In this document: in pieces, positions 10,345 through 19,291 of the stretch
Layout of the letters: every line of letters starts with the position of its first letter
Position numbering within the stretch: position 1 is the stretch's first letter
NCBI GenBank assembly: GCA_030949325.1
Contig: JAUZSQ010000113.1
Coordinates: 1-36,492, forward strand
Length of the DNA stretch: 36,492 bases
Reading direction: 5' to 3'
From: Sulfurovum sp.
GTDB taxonomy: Bacteria; Campylobacterota; Campylobacteria; Campylobacterales; Sulfurovaceae
Notes under the pieces: generated by a model
Databases searched by the model: none
What the model was told of the DNA's origin: nothing
The model's input: only the letters and a program-made list of their open reading frames with translations
Translations under genes and position numbers: made by a program

Positions 10345-10433
10345 TGTGAATAGATGTGAATAGTTAAACACAGTTAACTAAGCTCACAAACAACGTGTAC
10401 ATAGGCAATAGAGCAGTTTTTCACATATTCACG
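10345..10433. other. oriC2: DnaA-box cluster between dnaA and dnaN
   Basis: Tandem boxes on the minus strand at 10345-10353 and 10355-10363 (both TGTGAATAG on the plus strand, repeated every 10 bases, one helical turn). Two more on the plus strand lie next to the unwinding element: a weak TTTTTCACA-like site at 10417-10425 and TATTCACG at 10426-10433. Unwinding in Helicobacter takes place in the equivalent dnaA-distal cluster (oriC2). Confidence 0.75.
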
Positions 10434-10438
10434 TCAAA

Positions 10439-10462
10439 CTACTACTACTACTATTATTATTA
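10439..10462 (-). other. DnaA-trio element / DNA unwinding site of the origin
   Basis: Eight consecutive triplets. The bottom strand read 3' to 5', moving away from the last DnaA box, is five GAT units followed by three AAT units, which is the DnaA-trio form (3'-G/A-A-T-5') that guides DnaA onto single-stranded DNA. Five bases (10434-10438) separate the box at 10426-10433 from the first trio. An AT-rich stretch follows up to the dnaN start at 10482. Direct evidence is sequence pattern only. Confidence 0.75.
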
Positions 10463-10481
10463 AAAAGATAAGGAAAAAACG

Positions 10482-11549
10482 ATGAAGATAAAAGCACCTA
10501 AACAAATTATCGAATCTATCTTGATTAATTTACAAGCTTTTTTAGAAAAAAAAGATGCCAGTCAAATTACTTCACATATATTCTTTAAAGCCCAAAATAA
10601 TACTTGTATTATCAAAGCTACAGATTCTGAAATAGGTCTTCAAATTATTACCGATAATATACTTATCGAAGAAGAGGGTACTTTTACTGCCCATGGAAAA
10701 AAGCTTTTAGATATTATTAGAATTTTAAAAGATGATGAAATTAGTTTAGAATTAAACAATGATACATTAATTATTAAACAAAAACATTCTAAATTTAAAC
10801 TCCCTACTTTTAATAGTAATGCCTATCCACAGTTTCCTAATATAGAAAACAAACCTCAAATTACCTTAGATTCATTAACCCTCATTCAAAACCTCAAAAA
10901 AATCTCACCTGCAATAGATACTAATAATCCGAAATTTGAACTTAATGGAGCACTCATTAATATTACAGAGAATTCAACAGACTTAGTAGGAACGGATACT
11001 AGAAGATTAGCTATTGCTACCATCGAAAGTAATCATACCCAAACCCTTTCTTTGATTATTCCTAAAAAAGCTATATTAGAAATACAAAAACTTTTTTTAG
11101 ATCAAATAGATATTTATTTTGATGAAACAAACCTTATCCTTATGAATAAAAACTATTTTTTCTTTACACGATTAATTAATGGAAAGTTTCCTGATTATCA
11201 ACGTATTATTCCTAGTAGTACCAAGCATCAAATAATTCTACCCAAAAAAGAATTATTAGAATCAATTAAAATGATTACTACTATTTCTCAAGAAATTAAA
11301 ATAACCTTACAACCTCACAGTATTATTTTTAATTCTTTAAGTGCTGATAATGTAGAAGCAAAAACAGAAATAAATTTAGAAACAGGATTAAGCGAAAGTT
11401 TTGAATTGGCCTTTAATAGCCGATATGTTTTAGATTTTATCTCTCAAAGCAATAGTAATACCTTTACCCTTGAATGTAATGAACCTTCATTGCCATTTAT
11501 TCTTAAAGATAAAAACTTTATTACAATCATTATGCCAATTGTTGCATAA
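10482..11549 (+). CDS. dnaN: DNA polymerase III beta subunit (sliding clamp)
   Basis: Forms the ring clamp that tethers DNA polymerase. 355 residues, three clamp domains of about 118 residues each. Visible clamp motifs include [10 protein letters not shown] and [12 protein letters not shown] in domain 2 and [10 protein letters not shown] with a C-terminal [10 protein letters not shown] (the usual end is MP-M/I-R/V). The ribosome site AAGGAAAAAACG overlaps the end of the origin region. The coding sequence is noticeably more AT-rich (many AAA, ATT and TTA codons) than its neighbours. It is followed directly by pyrG, not gyrB. Confidence 0.95.
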   Translation: MKIKAPKQIIESILINLQAFLEKKDASQITSHIFFKAQNNTCIIKATDSEIGLQIITDNILIEEEGTFTAHGKKLLDIIRILKDDEISLELNNDTLIIKQKHSKFKLPTFNSNAYPQFPNIENKPQITLDSLTLIQNLKKISPAIDTNNPKFELNGALINITENSTDLVGTDTRRLAIATIESNHTQTLSLIIPKKAILEIQKLFLDQIDIYFDETNLILMNKNYFFFTRLINGKFPDYQRIIPSSTKHQIILPKKELLESIKMITTISQEIKITLQPHSIIFNSLSADNVEAKTEINLETGLSESFELAFNSRYVLDFISQSNSNTFTLECNEPSLPFILKDKNFITIIMPIVA

Positions 11550-11565
11550 AAAGGAACATCATACA

Positions 11566-13203
11566 ATGAGTCAGAATTCAACAAAATATATTTTTGTTAC
11601 AGGTGGGGTCTTAAGCTCATTAGGTAAGGGTATCACAGCAGCAAGTATCGGAACACTTTTAAAACACGTAGAACAGCGAGTAGGGGTGCTTAAACTCGAT
11701 CCCTATATCAATGTAGATCCTGGTACTATGTCTCCTTTGGAACATGGTGAAGTATTTGTCACTAAAGATGGTGCAGAAACAGACCTTGATTTAGGTCATT
11801 ATGAAAGATTTCTCAATACTTCTTTGACTAAAAATAGTAATTTTACTACAGGACTTGTTTATAAAACGGTGATAGAAAATGAACGCAAAGGTAAGTACCT
11901 TGGTAAAACCATTCAAGTCGTACCTCATATCGTTAATGAAATCAAAGAACGTATTTATCGTGCAGGAGAGAAAAAAGACATACTTATCGTAGAGCTTGGT
12001 GGTACAACAGGAGATATAGAAGGTTTACCTTTTTTAGAAACGATTAGACAAATCAAACATGAATTAGGCAGAGAGTTTGTGATGAATATCCATGTGACAC
12101 TCTTGCCCTACATCAAAGCAGCAGGCGAATTAAAAACCAAACCTACACAGCATTCAGTGCAAGAACTTAGACGTATAGGGATTGCTCCTCATATGCTAGT
12201 ACTTCGTGCAGAAGTACCTGTATCTCTAGAAATTAAACAAAAAGTGGCTTATGCTTGTGATGTTGAAGAGTCTTCAGTCATTATCGCCGAAGATGCTGCG
12301 ACGATTTATAAAGTACCTCTAAACTTTTTGGCTCAAAATATTTTAGAACCTATTTGTAAACAATTAAACTTACCTAATGCCTATCCAAGAATGGATGCTT
12401 GGTCTTTGCTTGTCAATAAAATTATTAGCCCGAAGCATGAGCTTAAAATTGCTTTTGTAGGTAAATATTTAGAATTAAAAGAATCTTATAAGTCACTCAC
12501 TGAATCTCTTATTCATTCGGGTGCGTATTTGGATACCAAAGTGACTATCCAATGGGTAGATGCAGAAGAAATAGAAGAAGACCATGCCAAAAAATATTTG
12601 AGTAATTGTGATGGTATCTTGGTCGCTGGTGGATTTGGTCAAAGAGGGATAGAAGGTAAAATAGATGCTATTGAATATGCTAGAGAAAACAAAATACCTT
12701 TTTTAGGTATTTGCCTAGGTATGCAACTAGCAATGATTGAATTTGCTAGAAATGTACTAGGACTCAAAGATGCAAATTCCTTGGAATTTGCAGAAAATAC
12801 CAGCAATCCGATTATTTATTTGATTGATACTTTTATTGATGCTTCAGGTACCAAACAGATACGCACCAAAACCTCTGCTATGGGAGGGACTCTTCGCTTG
12901 GGTGAATATCCTTGTCAAACCAAAGAAGGTTCTAAACTGCGTGATGCCTATGATAGTACGGTGATTTATGAAAGACATCGTCACCGTTATGAAGCCAATC
13001 CTCACTATGTAGAAGCCTTCGAGAATGAAGGTCTGATTGTTACAGGTGAATCTTATGGATTGGTTGATGCGATAGAGATTGAAGACCATCCTTGGTTTTT
13101 GGGCGTACAATTCCACCCAGAGTTTACTTCAAGGCTAGAAAATGTCAATCCCACTATTTTGGCTTTTGTTAAAGCTTCACAAGCACATAAGGGTACGCGT
13201 TAA
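11566..13203 (+). CDS. pyrG: CTP synthase
   Basis: Makes CTP from UTP, ATP and glutamine. 545 residues from the ATG at 11566, which has AAAAAGGAAC nine bases upstream; an upstream in-frame extension lies inside dnaN and is not used. The N-terminal synthetase domain starts [16 protein letters not shown] (P-loop-like), followed by [20 protein letters not shown]. The C-terminal glutaminase domain has Cys383 in [10 protein letters not shown] and the His-x-Glu end of the triad in QFHPEFTSR. It lies 16 bases after dnaN and is probably co-transcribed. Its stop overlaps the stop of the convergent gene by 4 bases. Confidence 0.97.
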   Translation: MSQNSTKYIFVTGGVLSSLGKGITAASIGTLLKHVEQRVGVLKLDPYINVDPGTMSPLEHGEVFVTKDGAETDLDLGHYERFLNTSLTKNSNFTTGLVYKTVIENERKGKYLGKTIQVVPHIVNEIKERIYRAGEKKDILIVELGGTTGDIEGLPFLETIRQIKHELGREFVMNIHVTLLPYIKAAGELKTKPTQHSVQELRRIGIAPHMLVLRAEVPVSLEIKQKVAYACDVEESSVIIAEDAATIYKVPLNFLAQNILEPICKQLNLPNAYPRMDAWSLLVNKIISPKHELKIAFVGKYLELKESYKSLTESLIHSGAYLDTKVTIQWVDAEEIEEDHAKKYLSNCDGILVAGGFGQRGIEGKIDAIEYARENKIPFLGICLGMQLAMIEFARNVLGLKDANSLEFAENTSNPIIYLIDTFIDASGTKQIRTKTSAMGGTLRLGEYPCQTKEGSKLRDAYDSTVIYERHRHRYEANPHYVEAFENEGLIVTGESYGLVDAIEIEDHPWFLGVQFHPEFTSRLENVNPTILAFVKASQAHKGTR

Positions 13204-14261
13204 GCACAAACCCACTTTGTGATAATAAATCCTCCTACGACTAACCAAATAAACATACCTGTAGCCGTATAAATAGGGGCTAATCCTAAGCCCTTAAATT
13301 GACTAAATATTGTACCCATCCCCAAAGCAGTCATTGCCATAGTGAGTAAAAATGTATCTATCATATTAATACTATCTACTAAAGCTAAAGGCAGTAATTG
13401 TAAAGAGTTAAATCCTGCTACTGCGATGAAATATACAGCAAACCAAGGAATCATTAACTGCATTTTATCACTATGACTTTTGCCTTCTTTTTTGCTAGAC
13501 CATGCAAGATAAAAACCAAGAAGTATCAGCATAGGAGCAATCATAATTACCCTTGTCATTTTGACAATGACTGCGGTATTTGCCATTCCTTCAGAGCTAT
13601 TGGGGATAGACGCAGGGACGGCTACAACTTGTGCGACTTCATGGATAGTGCCTCCTACATAAATACCAAATTCTCTAGGACTCATGTGTAAAAACCCTGT
13701 AGCACCTTCAAAAATACCTGTATAAAGTATAGGATATAAAAACATAGATATGGTACCAAAGAGTACAACCATAGACACAGCAATGGCTGTTTTGTATTCT
13801 TGTGATTTGAGCAAAGGTTCAGTCGCTAGTACAGCGGCCGCCCCACATACAGCTGCACCAGAAGCCGTGAGAATAGAGGTGTCTTTTTCCATACCAAACA
13901 CTTTATACCCTAACCATGTACCCAAAATTAGCGTAGATGTGAGCATAATAAGTGAAACCAAAAATCCATCTATCCCTACCTCTGCTATTTGCTGAAAGGT
14001 AATTCTAAACCCATAAAATACAATCGCAAAACGTAAAATTTTTTTGCCTGAAAACCTAATCCCCTGATGCCAACTAGCAGGGGTTTGCTTGTGAAGCGTA
14101 TTGGCATAGACAATCCCCATCACAATGCCTATGACCAAAGGAGAAAATCCTAAAGACTGCATCATATCACTTTGTGAAATATATGTAGCAATGATGGCAA
14201 AGAGTGCCACAAAGAAGATACCACTAAGCGTACCTTGACGATTTTGTAGAGAAAATGGCAT
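13200..14261 (-). CDS. YeiH/UPF0324 family membrane protein (putative sulfate exporter)
   Basis: 353 residues with about 10 hydrophobic segments, starting [10 protein letters not shown]. Family marks: [30 protein letters not shown], the Gly/Ala-rich [20 protein letters not shown], and [13 protein letters not shown] with charged and polar residues inside membrane helices. The family is annotated as putative sulfate exporters on thin evidence; the substrate is not established. In a sulfur-oxidising bacterium such a role would make sense, but that is inference. It is a single gene with its own upstream -10 and converges on pyrG. Confidence 0.85.
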   Translation of the reverse strand: MPFSLQNRQGTLSGIFFVALFAIIATYISQSDMMQSLGFSPLVIGIVMGIVYANTLHKQTPASWHQGIRFSGKKILRFAIVFYGFRITFQQIAEVGIDGFLVSLIMLTSTLILGTWLGYKVFGMEKDTSILTASGAAVCGAAAVLATEPLLKSQEYKTAIAVSMVVLFGTISMFLYPILYTGIFEGATGFLHMSPREFGIYVGGTIHEVAQVVAVPASIPNSSEGMANTAVIVKMTRVIMIAPMLILLGFYLAWSSKKEGKSHSDKMQLMIPWFAVYFIAVAGFNSLQLLPLALVDSINMIDTFLLTMAMTALGMGTIFSQFKGLGLAPIYTATGMFIWLVVGGFIITKWVCA

Positions 14262-14285
14262 AAAAGTCCTTGATAATATTACTGT

Positions 14286-14291
14286 ATTATA
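14286..14291 (-). promoter_or_regulatory. Putative -10 element for the YeiH-family gene
   Basis: TATAAT on the minus strand within AGCTATAATACAG, about 25 bases before the start codon, with an AAGGAC ribosome site in between. No strong -35 box. Confidence 0.4.
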
Positions 14292-14336
14292 GCTAAGTAT
14301 CCAAAATATATTTTCAACGTAGTATTAGCCCAATTT

Positions 14337-14921
14337 TTACACCAATTTAAGTGCTTCCTCATACTCCTTAGGATAATTGAGATTGGTAAAAGGGTGATTG
14401 TCTAAAAAGGTGATGTACTGGGTATTTGTTTGCTGTAATAAGTCTTGGAGTTTGTGATTTTGTTGTTGATATTGTGTTTGGAGTAGAGGTAAAATGGCTT
14501 TTTTGTAGAGACCACAGAGGGGTTGGATACCAGAGGGGCTTTGAGCTATGATGAGTGTGGCTTTGGGATGGGGGGTGAGGAGTTGATGGATAATGGATTT
14601 ATCTATAAAGGGAGTATCGACACTAAGTACGAAGACTTCTTCTGCGTCTAGGGTTTCAAAGAGTGAGAGTAATCCTACTAAGGGAGAAGATTCTGGGTAT
14701 TTATCTTCGATGAATTCACAGTCAAAGTTAAATTTGTGTTTTTTGGCGATAATATAGACATGGGCAAAAATCTGTTTGAGTTTTTTGTATTGGTATTGAC
14801 TGAGGCTTGTCTCGTCTGCAAAAGGTAGTAAGGCTTTGTCTTTTCCCATGCGAGTGCTTTTGCCTCCTGCGAAGATAACGGCGTGTTGACAGATGTAGGG
14901 GGGCTTTGTATGCTGTGTCAT
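14337..14921 (-). CDS. mobA: Molybdenum cofactor guanylyltransferase MobA
   Basis: Adds GMP to molybdopterin to make the bis-MGD cofactor of DMSO-reductase-type enzymes. 194 residues. The nucleotide-binding motif AVIFAGGKSTRMGKDKALL (14-32) is clear, as are PESSPLVGLL (76-85) and the metal-binding aspartate in VLSVDTPF (Asp102). The start overlaps the stop of the preceding transporter gene by 4 bases, so it is the last gene of the gspF-RDD-MFS-mobA run. It implies molybdoenzymes elsewhere in the genome. Confidence 0.93.
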   Translation of the reverse strand: MTQHTKPPYICQHAVIFAGGKSTRMGKDKALLPFADETSLSQYQYKKLKQIFAHVYIIAKKHKFNFDCEFIEDKYPESSPLVGLLSLFETLDAEEVFVLSVDTPFIDKSIIHQLLTPHPKATLIIAQSPSGIQPLCGLYKKAILPLLQTQYQQQNHKLQDLLQQTNTQYITFLDNHPFTNLNYPKEYEEALKLV

Positions 14922-16030
14922 AGGGTGCGTTTACGTCTTTGGTGGATAAGTAGTACGAGAAAAGCCATAAAGGTAATGATAGACTCGACGAGAAAGAGGT
15001 TTTCTCCATAGATTTCTCCTGAGAGTATGGCTCCTACTGAGCCTCCTAAACCAAAGGCGATACCCAAGAAAAACTGCTGTGCGAGTTTCTTTTGGGTGTA
15101 GAGTGAGAAGACATAGGTAATCGCTGCTGTGTGGTAGAGTGCAAAAGAAATGGCATGGAGGGATTGGGTAGCAAATGCCATCTCTATGGAATCAGGATAG
15201 AGATAGAGAAGTAGCCACCGTAGAGCTGTGACAAGGGTAGCAAACTGGAGAATATACAAGAGGTTTCTGCGTAATAATGCTCCTTGAAAGTAGAGCATGA
15301 CTACTTCACATAAGACCCCAAAACTCCACATCCATGAGGTCATCTCTAGTGAGATACCATGGTCTGTTTCATAGATAGTAAAGAAGTTATAAAATCCTCC
15401 AAATCCTACTTGCATCAGAAAGACAGAGACCCAAAAAGCCCAATATTTGGAGAGTGAGAAACTGGCATCATCTTTCACATTGGGATGTGAATAAGTATCA
15501 TACTTACTGATAAAAAACCCAAAGATAAGTATCAAAAATGCTGTACTACTCAGATAATAGAGGGCTTCATCAGGGCTAGAGAGTACTTTGCCAAGCCATA
15601 AGGCGATGCCCATAAATCCCAACGAACCCCATAGGCGTACCTTTCCATAATGTTGTTTAGACAAGGTAGCTAGGGCAATAGTTTCTACATAAGGGAGTGA
15701 AATCCCCATAGAAGCACCAAAAAGTAGGTTACTAATGAGGTAGCTTTCAAAAGAGTGAATCGTTTGTATAAAAAACAGTGAACCAATGAAGGTAAGTATG
15801 AGAGAGAGGATATAGACTTTAGGTGTGAGTGAAATATAATTCTTGAATATAAAAGGCAGTAAAAATCGCATAAAAGGAGCTGCTGCATAAATGAAGCCCA
15901 CCTCTACAGCCGAATAATTTAGGTCTAGTAATACTTTGGGTAGAAATATAATATACACACCCACAAGTGCAAAATAAAAAAAGTAGTATCCTCCTAAGAA
16001 GAGGGAGAGCTTCTTATCGTTTGCTATCAT
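14918..16030 (-). CDS. MFS transporter (HcaT-like)
   Basis: 370 residues with about 11-12 hydrophobic segments. The N-terminal part (FLGGYYFFYFALVGVYIIFL, then LLDLNYSAVEVGFIYAAAP) and VRLWGSLGFMGIALWLG match the MFS_1-like branch that includes HcaT and nucleoside permease-like proteins. The RLWGSLGF segment in the middle is characteristic of this branch. The substrate cannot be told from sequence. It overlaps the RDD gene by 17 bases and mobA by 4. Confidence 0.8.
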   Translation of the reverse strand: MIANDKKLSLFLGGYYFFYFALVGVYIIFLPKVLLDLNYSAVEVGFIYAAAPFMRFLLPFIFKNYISLTPKVYILSLILTFIGSLFFIQTIHSFESYLISNLLFGASMGISLPYVETIALATLSKQHYGKVRLWGSLGFMGIALWLGKVLSSPDEALYYLSSTAFLILIFGFFISKYDTYSHPNVKDDASFSLSKYWAFWVSVFLMQVGFGGFYNFFTIYETDHGISLEMTSWMWSFGVLCEVVMLYFQGALLRRNLLYILQFATLVTALRWLLLYLYPDSIEMAFATQSLHAISFALYHTAAITYVFSLYTQKKLAQQFFLGIAFGLGGSVGAILSGEIYGENLFLVESIITFMAFLVLLIHQRRKRTL

Positions 16031-16514
16031 CTATAATAACAGCTGTAGCAGAGAGTAGGTCGTGTAGTGTTTTGTGGTCTTTTCTAAAAAACATCAATAT
16101 CCAACCAATGACGCTAAACAAAGAGAGAATCGCTAAGAGGTTTCTAAATAGAATAATCAAAATTGAGGGTTTTTGTTGGGTGTTTTCATCAATGAGGGTG
16201 ATACGATAATTACGATATCCAGGGGTTTGTCCTGTTTTGTACATAAAGAGGGTTTGTATAATCACTAGAGGCATAAGGATATACATCCATCCTAGTATTT
16301 TATCTTGTGCAAATTCTTCTCTACCCTCCATAATAAAATAAAATACGATATACATGATAGGCATGACTAGCATAAAAGCATCGGTCAAAAAGGCTTTTAT
16401 TTTGAGGCGTGAAGTGGCGTAATGGCTTGATATTATAGGTGTAAGTTCTTGCTTTTTTTCACTTTTAGCTTCTTTTTTGCCTTGCTTGATGTCTCGAAAG
16501 CGTTGCTTTGCCAT
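16014..16514 (-). CDS. RDD family membrane protein
   Basis: 166 residues: a charged Lys/Glu/Gln-rich N-terminus (about 1-35), then RLKIKAFLTDAFMLVMPIM with Arg and Asp at the positions that name the family, two further hydrophobic segments, and the typical late motif TGQTPGYRNYRI and LFRNLLAIL ... RKDHKTLHDLLSAT. Function of RDD proteins is mostly unknown; some affect ion or osmotic tolerance. It starts one base after gspF ends, so it is co-transcribed with a secretion gene, but no link to secretion is shown. Confidence 0.85.
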   Translation of the reverse strand: MAKQRFRDIKQGKKEAKSEKKQELTPIISSHYATSRLKIKAFLTDAFMLVMPIMYIVFYFIMEGREEFAQDKILGWMYILMPLVIIQTLFMYKTGQTPGYRNYRITLIDENTQQKPSILIILFRNLLAILSLFSVIGWILMFFRKDHKTLHDLLSATAVIIDDSKR

Positions 16515-16515
16515 A

Positions 16516-17754
16516 TTATTGTAATCCTTGGGTCATAGTAAAGATAGGTAAAAGCATGGCAGAGACGATGACACCAACGACTACCCCAATAAAGAGCATC
16601 ATAAAAGGCTCTAAAAGACTGAGCAATAGTTTGAGCTTGTCTTCATTTTCTTCTGCATACAAAGCCGAAATATTGTCCAAAATACTGGCGACTTCACTGG
16701 ATTCTTCTCCCAAAGCCAACGATTGCATAAAATTACGTTTGAGTTTGACCCCTTTGGTCATTTGCAAGGCATTGGAGAGTTTGTTTCCTTCTTCTACTTT
16801 GACAGAAGCATTTTGAAAGAGTGCTTTGAGTCCATAGTTACCAAAAGTTGCTTTGGCAAGGTGGACGGCTTGGGCATAGGCGACTCCTGAGGCTAACATC
16901 AAAGAGAGGATGTAAGAGAATCTTCCCAATTCATGATTTTGAATCAGTGTACCCAAGACAGGAATTTTGAGTAACATCCTATCTATAAAACGGTGAAACC
17001 CTGCTATCTTGGCATAAGAGACTTTAAAGAAGATTATAGAGAGGATAAAACCTACAATGAGTGCCACATAATGAGAGGTGAGAAAATCACTAATATTGAG
17101 TACAAATTGGGTAATGGGAGGCAGTTCTTGTCCTGTATCATCAAAAATTTCTGTAATTTGGGGAACTACAAAGGCAATAAGAAAAGAGGTCATACCGATA
17201 GCTACCGTAAAGATAATCGCAGGATAGGTCATCGCTCCTTTGACTTGTTTTCGTACTTTATTTTGTGCTGAAAAGAAGCTACCCATATTGGTAAGGACTT
17301 CGACCATTTTACCACTTTGTCCTGCTACATTGAGACTTTGGAGGTAAAAATCAGGAAGGGTATAGACCTTTTGGCTATTGAGTGCATTAAAAAGGGATTT
17401 CCCTTCATCAATCATGGTTTTAATAGAATTTAAAAAGGAGACGTAACGTTTTTCACCTTCATGTTGATTTTCTAGGAGTTTAATGGCTGTGAGTATCGTC
17501 ATTCCTGAATTGAGATAAGAAGAAAGCTCTTTGGAAAAAAGTGCCAAAAGTTCTCCAGGCATTTGACGTTTGGACAGTGATTCGAGAGAGAATTCAGAGG
17601 TAGGACTTAGCCCTTCATGGTAGATGCCTTGGGCTTTGAGCTTTTGTCCTGCTTCTTCTTTGGAACTAGCAGTGACTGTGCCTTTGTGTTTTTTGCCTGT
17701 TTTATCAAAACCTTTATACTTAAAAAGCATCCCTATCTTGTCCTTGTTTAGCAT
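16516..17754 (-). CDS. gspF: Type II secretion inner-membrane platform protein GspF
   Basis: Polytopic platform protein that joins the GspE ATPase to pseudopilus assembly. 412 residues, normal length. Two T2SSF domains are seen, the first around 70-195 (LLALFSKELSSYLNSGMTIL, then GKMVEVLTNMGSFF) and the second around 270-395 (FSYILSLMLASGVAYAQA, then GEESSEVASILDNIS), with membrane segments near 170-195, 225-250 and 380-405. The start MLNKDKIGMLFKYKGFDKTG has a later ATG (MLFKYKG) as an alternative. It is separated from the other gsp genes by the divergent exosortase-like gene. Confidence 0.95.
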   Translation of the reverse strand: MLNKDKIGMLFKYKGFDKTGKKHKGTVTASSKEEAGQKLKAQGIYHEGLSPTSEFSLESLSKRQMPGELLALFSKELSSYLNSGMTILTAIKLLENQHEGEKRYVSFLNSIKTMIDEGKSLFNALNSQKVYTLPDFYLQSLNVAGQSGKMVEVLTNMGSFFSAQNKVRKQVKGAMTYPAIIFTVAIGMTSFLIAFVVPQITEIFDDTGQELPPITQFVLNISDFLTSHYVALIVGFILSIIFFKVSYAKIAGFHRFIDRMLLKIPVLGTLIQNHELGRFSYILSLMLASGVAYAQAVHLAKATFGNYGLKALFQNASVKVEEGNKLSNALQMTKGVKLKRNFMQSLALGEESSEVASILDNISALYAEENEDKLKLLLSLLEPFMMLFIGVVVGVIVSAMLLPIFTMTQGLQ

Positions 17755-17780
17755 CGTTTATGATGATATTTATTGTCTGT

Positions 17781-17786
17781 ATTATA
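17781..17786 (-). promoter_or_regulatory. Putative -10 element for gspF
   Basis: TATAAT on the minus strand, about 27 bases before the gspF start, giving a leader of about 20 bases. It lies in the 64-base gap shared with the divergent exosortase-like gene, so transcription of the two could interfere. Confidence 0.5.
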
Positions 17787-17818
17787 ACTTTTTTAGCTGT
17801 ATCTTGGTATACTGTAGT

Positions 17819-18325
17819 ATGAAACGATTTATCATAGGCTATTTTCTCTCTTTAGGTGCTTTACTATTCATTTTTTATACCCCTTTTTTAGCCTTCTCTA
17901 GCCTCATCAATACCATGCAAACTACGCTAACCTTGGAGATATTGGCAGTATTTTTAGCAGATACCGAGCTTGTAGGCATAGATATATGGATTCATCCTCA
18001 TTACAAGATTATTATTAGTGATGCTTGTAATGGCTTGATGCCTATACTGTTTTTTTATGCGTCTATTTTTGCCTATCCCTCTTCTTTTTCTTTAAAAATG
18101 TATGCCATGATAGTAGGATATATCGTCTTTTTTATCGTTAATATTGTACGGATTTTAGGGGTGGTGTGGATGACCAAGTATGGTGAGGGGCAAGGTGAAT
18201 TTTATTGGTCACATGATATTGTAGGCAATATACTTTTAATGCTCACAGGTTTAGGGCTTTTTATAGGCTTTATTCACCTCTCTACTAAAACCCGTGTAAA
18301 AGACAAGAAACTCATAGACTTGTAA
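17819..18325 (+). CDS. Exosortase/archaeosortase family protein (transpeptidase-like, membrane)
   Basis: 168 residues from the ATG at 17819, with about four to five membrane segments. The three conserved catalytic residues of the exosortase family appear in order and in the right settings: Cys70 in SDACNGLMPIL, Arg111 in FIVNIVRILGVVWM, His132 in WSHDIVGNILLM. The family cleaves C-terminal sorting signals (PEP-CTERM type) at the cytoplasmic membrane. The motif is CNG, not the more common CSG, and the protein is short, like the smaller exosortase classes; the exact class is not assigned. It has no clear ribosome site, and a TATACT box sits only 5 bases before the ATG. It lies inside the type II secretion locus on the strand opposite to its two neighbours. 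No sorting substrate is seen in the window. Confidence 0.8.
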   Translation: MKRFIIGYFLSLGALLFIFYTPFLAFSSLINTMQTTLTLEILAVFLADTELVGIDIWIHPHYKIIISDACNGLMPILFFYASIFAYPSSFSLKMYAMIVGYIVFFIVNIVRILGVVWMTKYGEGQGEFYWSHDIVGNILLMLTGLGLFIGFIHLSTKTRVKDKKLIDL

Positions 18326-18746
18326 TCTCAAAATGCCAATAGATAGACGAGTGTTTGTCTTTGAGTTTGACTTCATTGACTGTGGCTGTAGGTCCTGCGA
18401 TATTGGGAGGAGGAAAAATAAGTATTTCTTCAGGGATAAAGATACTGCGTTGGCTATCTTTGAGTAGTTCACGGCTATCTGTTTCTTTGATTTTGACAAA
18501 GTCTCGTAATAACTCTTGTGCTGTCTTGGTATCTTGGTGATGTTGGAGTATATTTTTGGTGAGATAGAGAGAGTCTTCTAGTGAACGTTTGTTTCGTTCT
18601 GATATATATACGATTTGTTTATGGTTAGATGTATGTAATTTGAGTACATAGATAATAGAAGTAGAGATAATTATCACAGAAATGAGTATTTCTATAATGG
18701 TAAACGCTGGACGTAGCTTCTTAGGCATATAGGCAAAGTTTTTCAA
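18312..18746 (-). CDS. Minor pseudopilin, GspI-like
   Basis: 144 residues with a class III signal: KKLRPAFTIIEILISVIIIS, i.e. basic leader, cleavage between Ala and Phe, Glu at +5, hydrophobic helix. The residue before the cut is Ala, where Gly is the rule. The rest is short and weakly conserved. Position after gspG and gspH suggests GspI, but the exact letter is assigned by context. It overlaps gspH by 4 bases and its stop overlaps the convergent exosortase-like gene by 14 bases. Confidence 0.75.
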   Translation of the reverse strand: MKNFAYMPKKLRPAFTIIEILISVIIISTSIIYVLKLHTSNHKQIVYISERNKRSLEDSLYLTKNILQHHQDTKTAQELLRDFVKIKETDSRELLKDSQRSIFIPEEILIFPPPNIAGPTATVNEVKLKDKHSSIYWHFEITSL

Positions 18747-19291
18747 TAAAATGCTCCATTATTAGAGACCAATTCTGCATAAGTGAGCCAATGTTCTTTG
18801 GCATCTTCTATAGAGTCAAAGCCTGTGGCATCATCAAAATAGCTAGGCAAAAAATAACTACCTTGCGTATCTTCTAAAATGATTTGTGTTGAACTCCCAT
18901 TGGGATAAAAATCTATCTTTAGACATATCTTTTGGTCTTTATAGCGTTCATACTCTATAGGAACCAAAGCATCATTATTATCAATGGTATAGGCTTTAAT
19001 ACCTGTAAGGTTGATACCACTTTCATAGTCTGCGTAAGGACTTGCAATACTACGTCGGAGGTAGCACTTGGTACATTTATTGGTACATAAAAGTGAGACT
19101 TGTCCTTGAAAGGATTCGGAGGTGGTAATGACTGATTTGAGGTTCAAAGGGGTCAAGGCTTGGGTATGTTTTTCTCCCATTTCAATATCAGAAAACCCAA
19201 GCATATAGACCATGCCGACAATAAGAATAACAATAAGAAGCTCAATAAGGGTAAAGCCCTTGCGTCTAGTGCTATTCTTGATGTGTAACAT
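18743..19291 (-). CDS. Minor pseudopilin, GspH-like
   Basis: 182 residues. The prepilin signal is RRKGFTLIELLIVILIVGMV, with Gly before the cut and Glu at +5. The globular part contains an unusual close group Cys69-Cys73-Cys76 (LLCTNKCTKCYLRR) plus Cys123 or so in QKICLKIDF, which suggests disulfides or a metal site. It overlaps gspG by one base. GspH is a contextual call. Confidence 0.75.
   Translation of the reverse strand: MLHIKNSTRRKGFTLIELLIVILIVGMVYMLGFSDIEMGEKHTQALTPLNLKSVITTSESFQGQVSLLCTNKCTKCYLRRSIASPYADYESGINLTGIKAYTIDNNDALVPIEYERYKDQKICLKIDFYPNGSSTQIILEDTQGSYFLPSYFDDATGFDSIEDAKEHWLTYAELVSNNGAFY

Noticed and set aside
10438-10462. The ACT/ATT run as a simple microsatellite
   Set aside because: Its phase, strand and distance from DnaA boxes match the DnaA-trio pattern and it lies in the dnaA-dnaN gap, so a functional reading is better than a random repeat.
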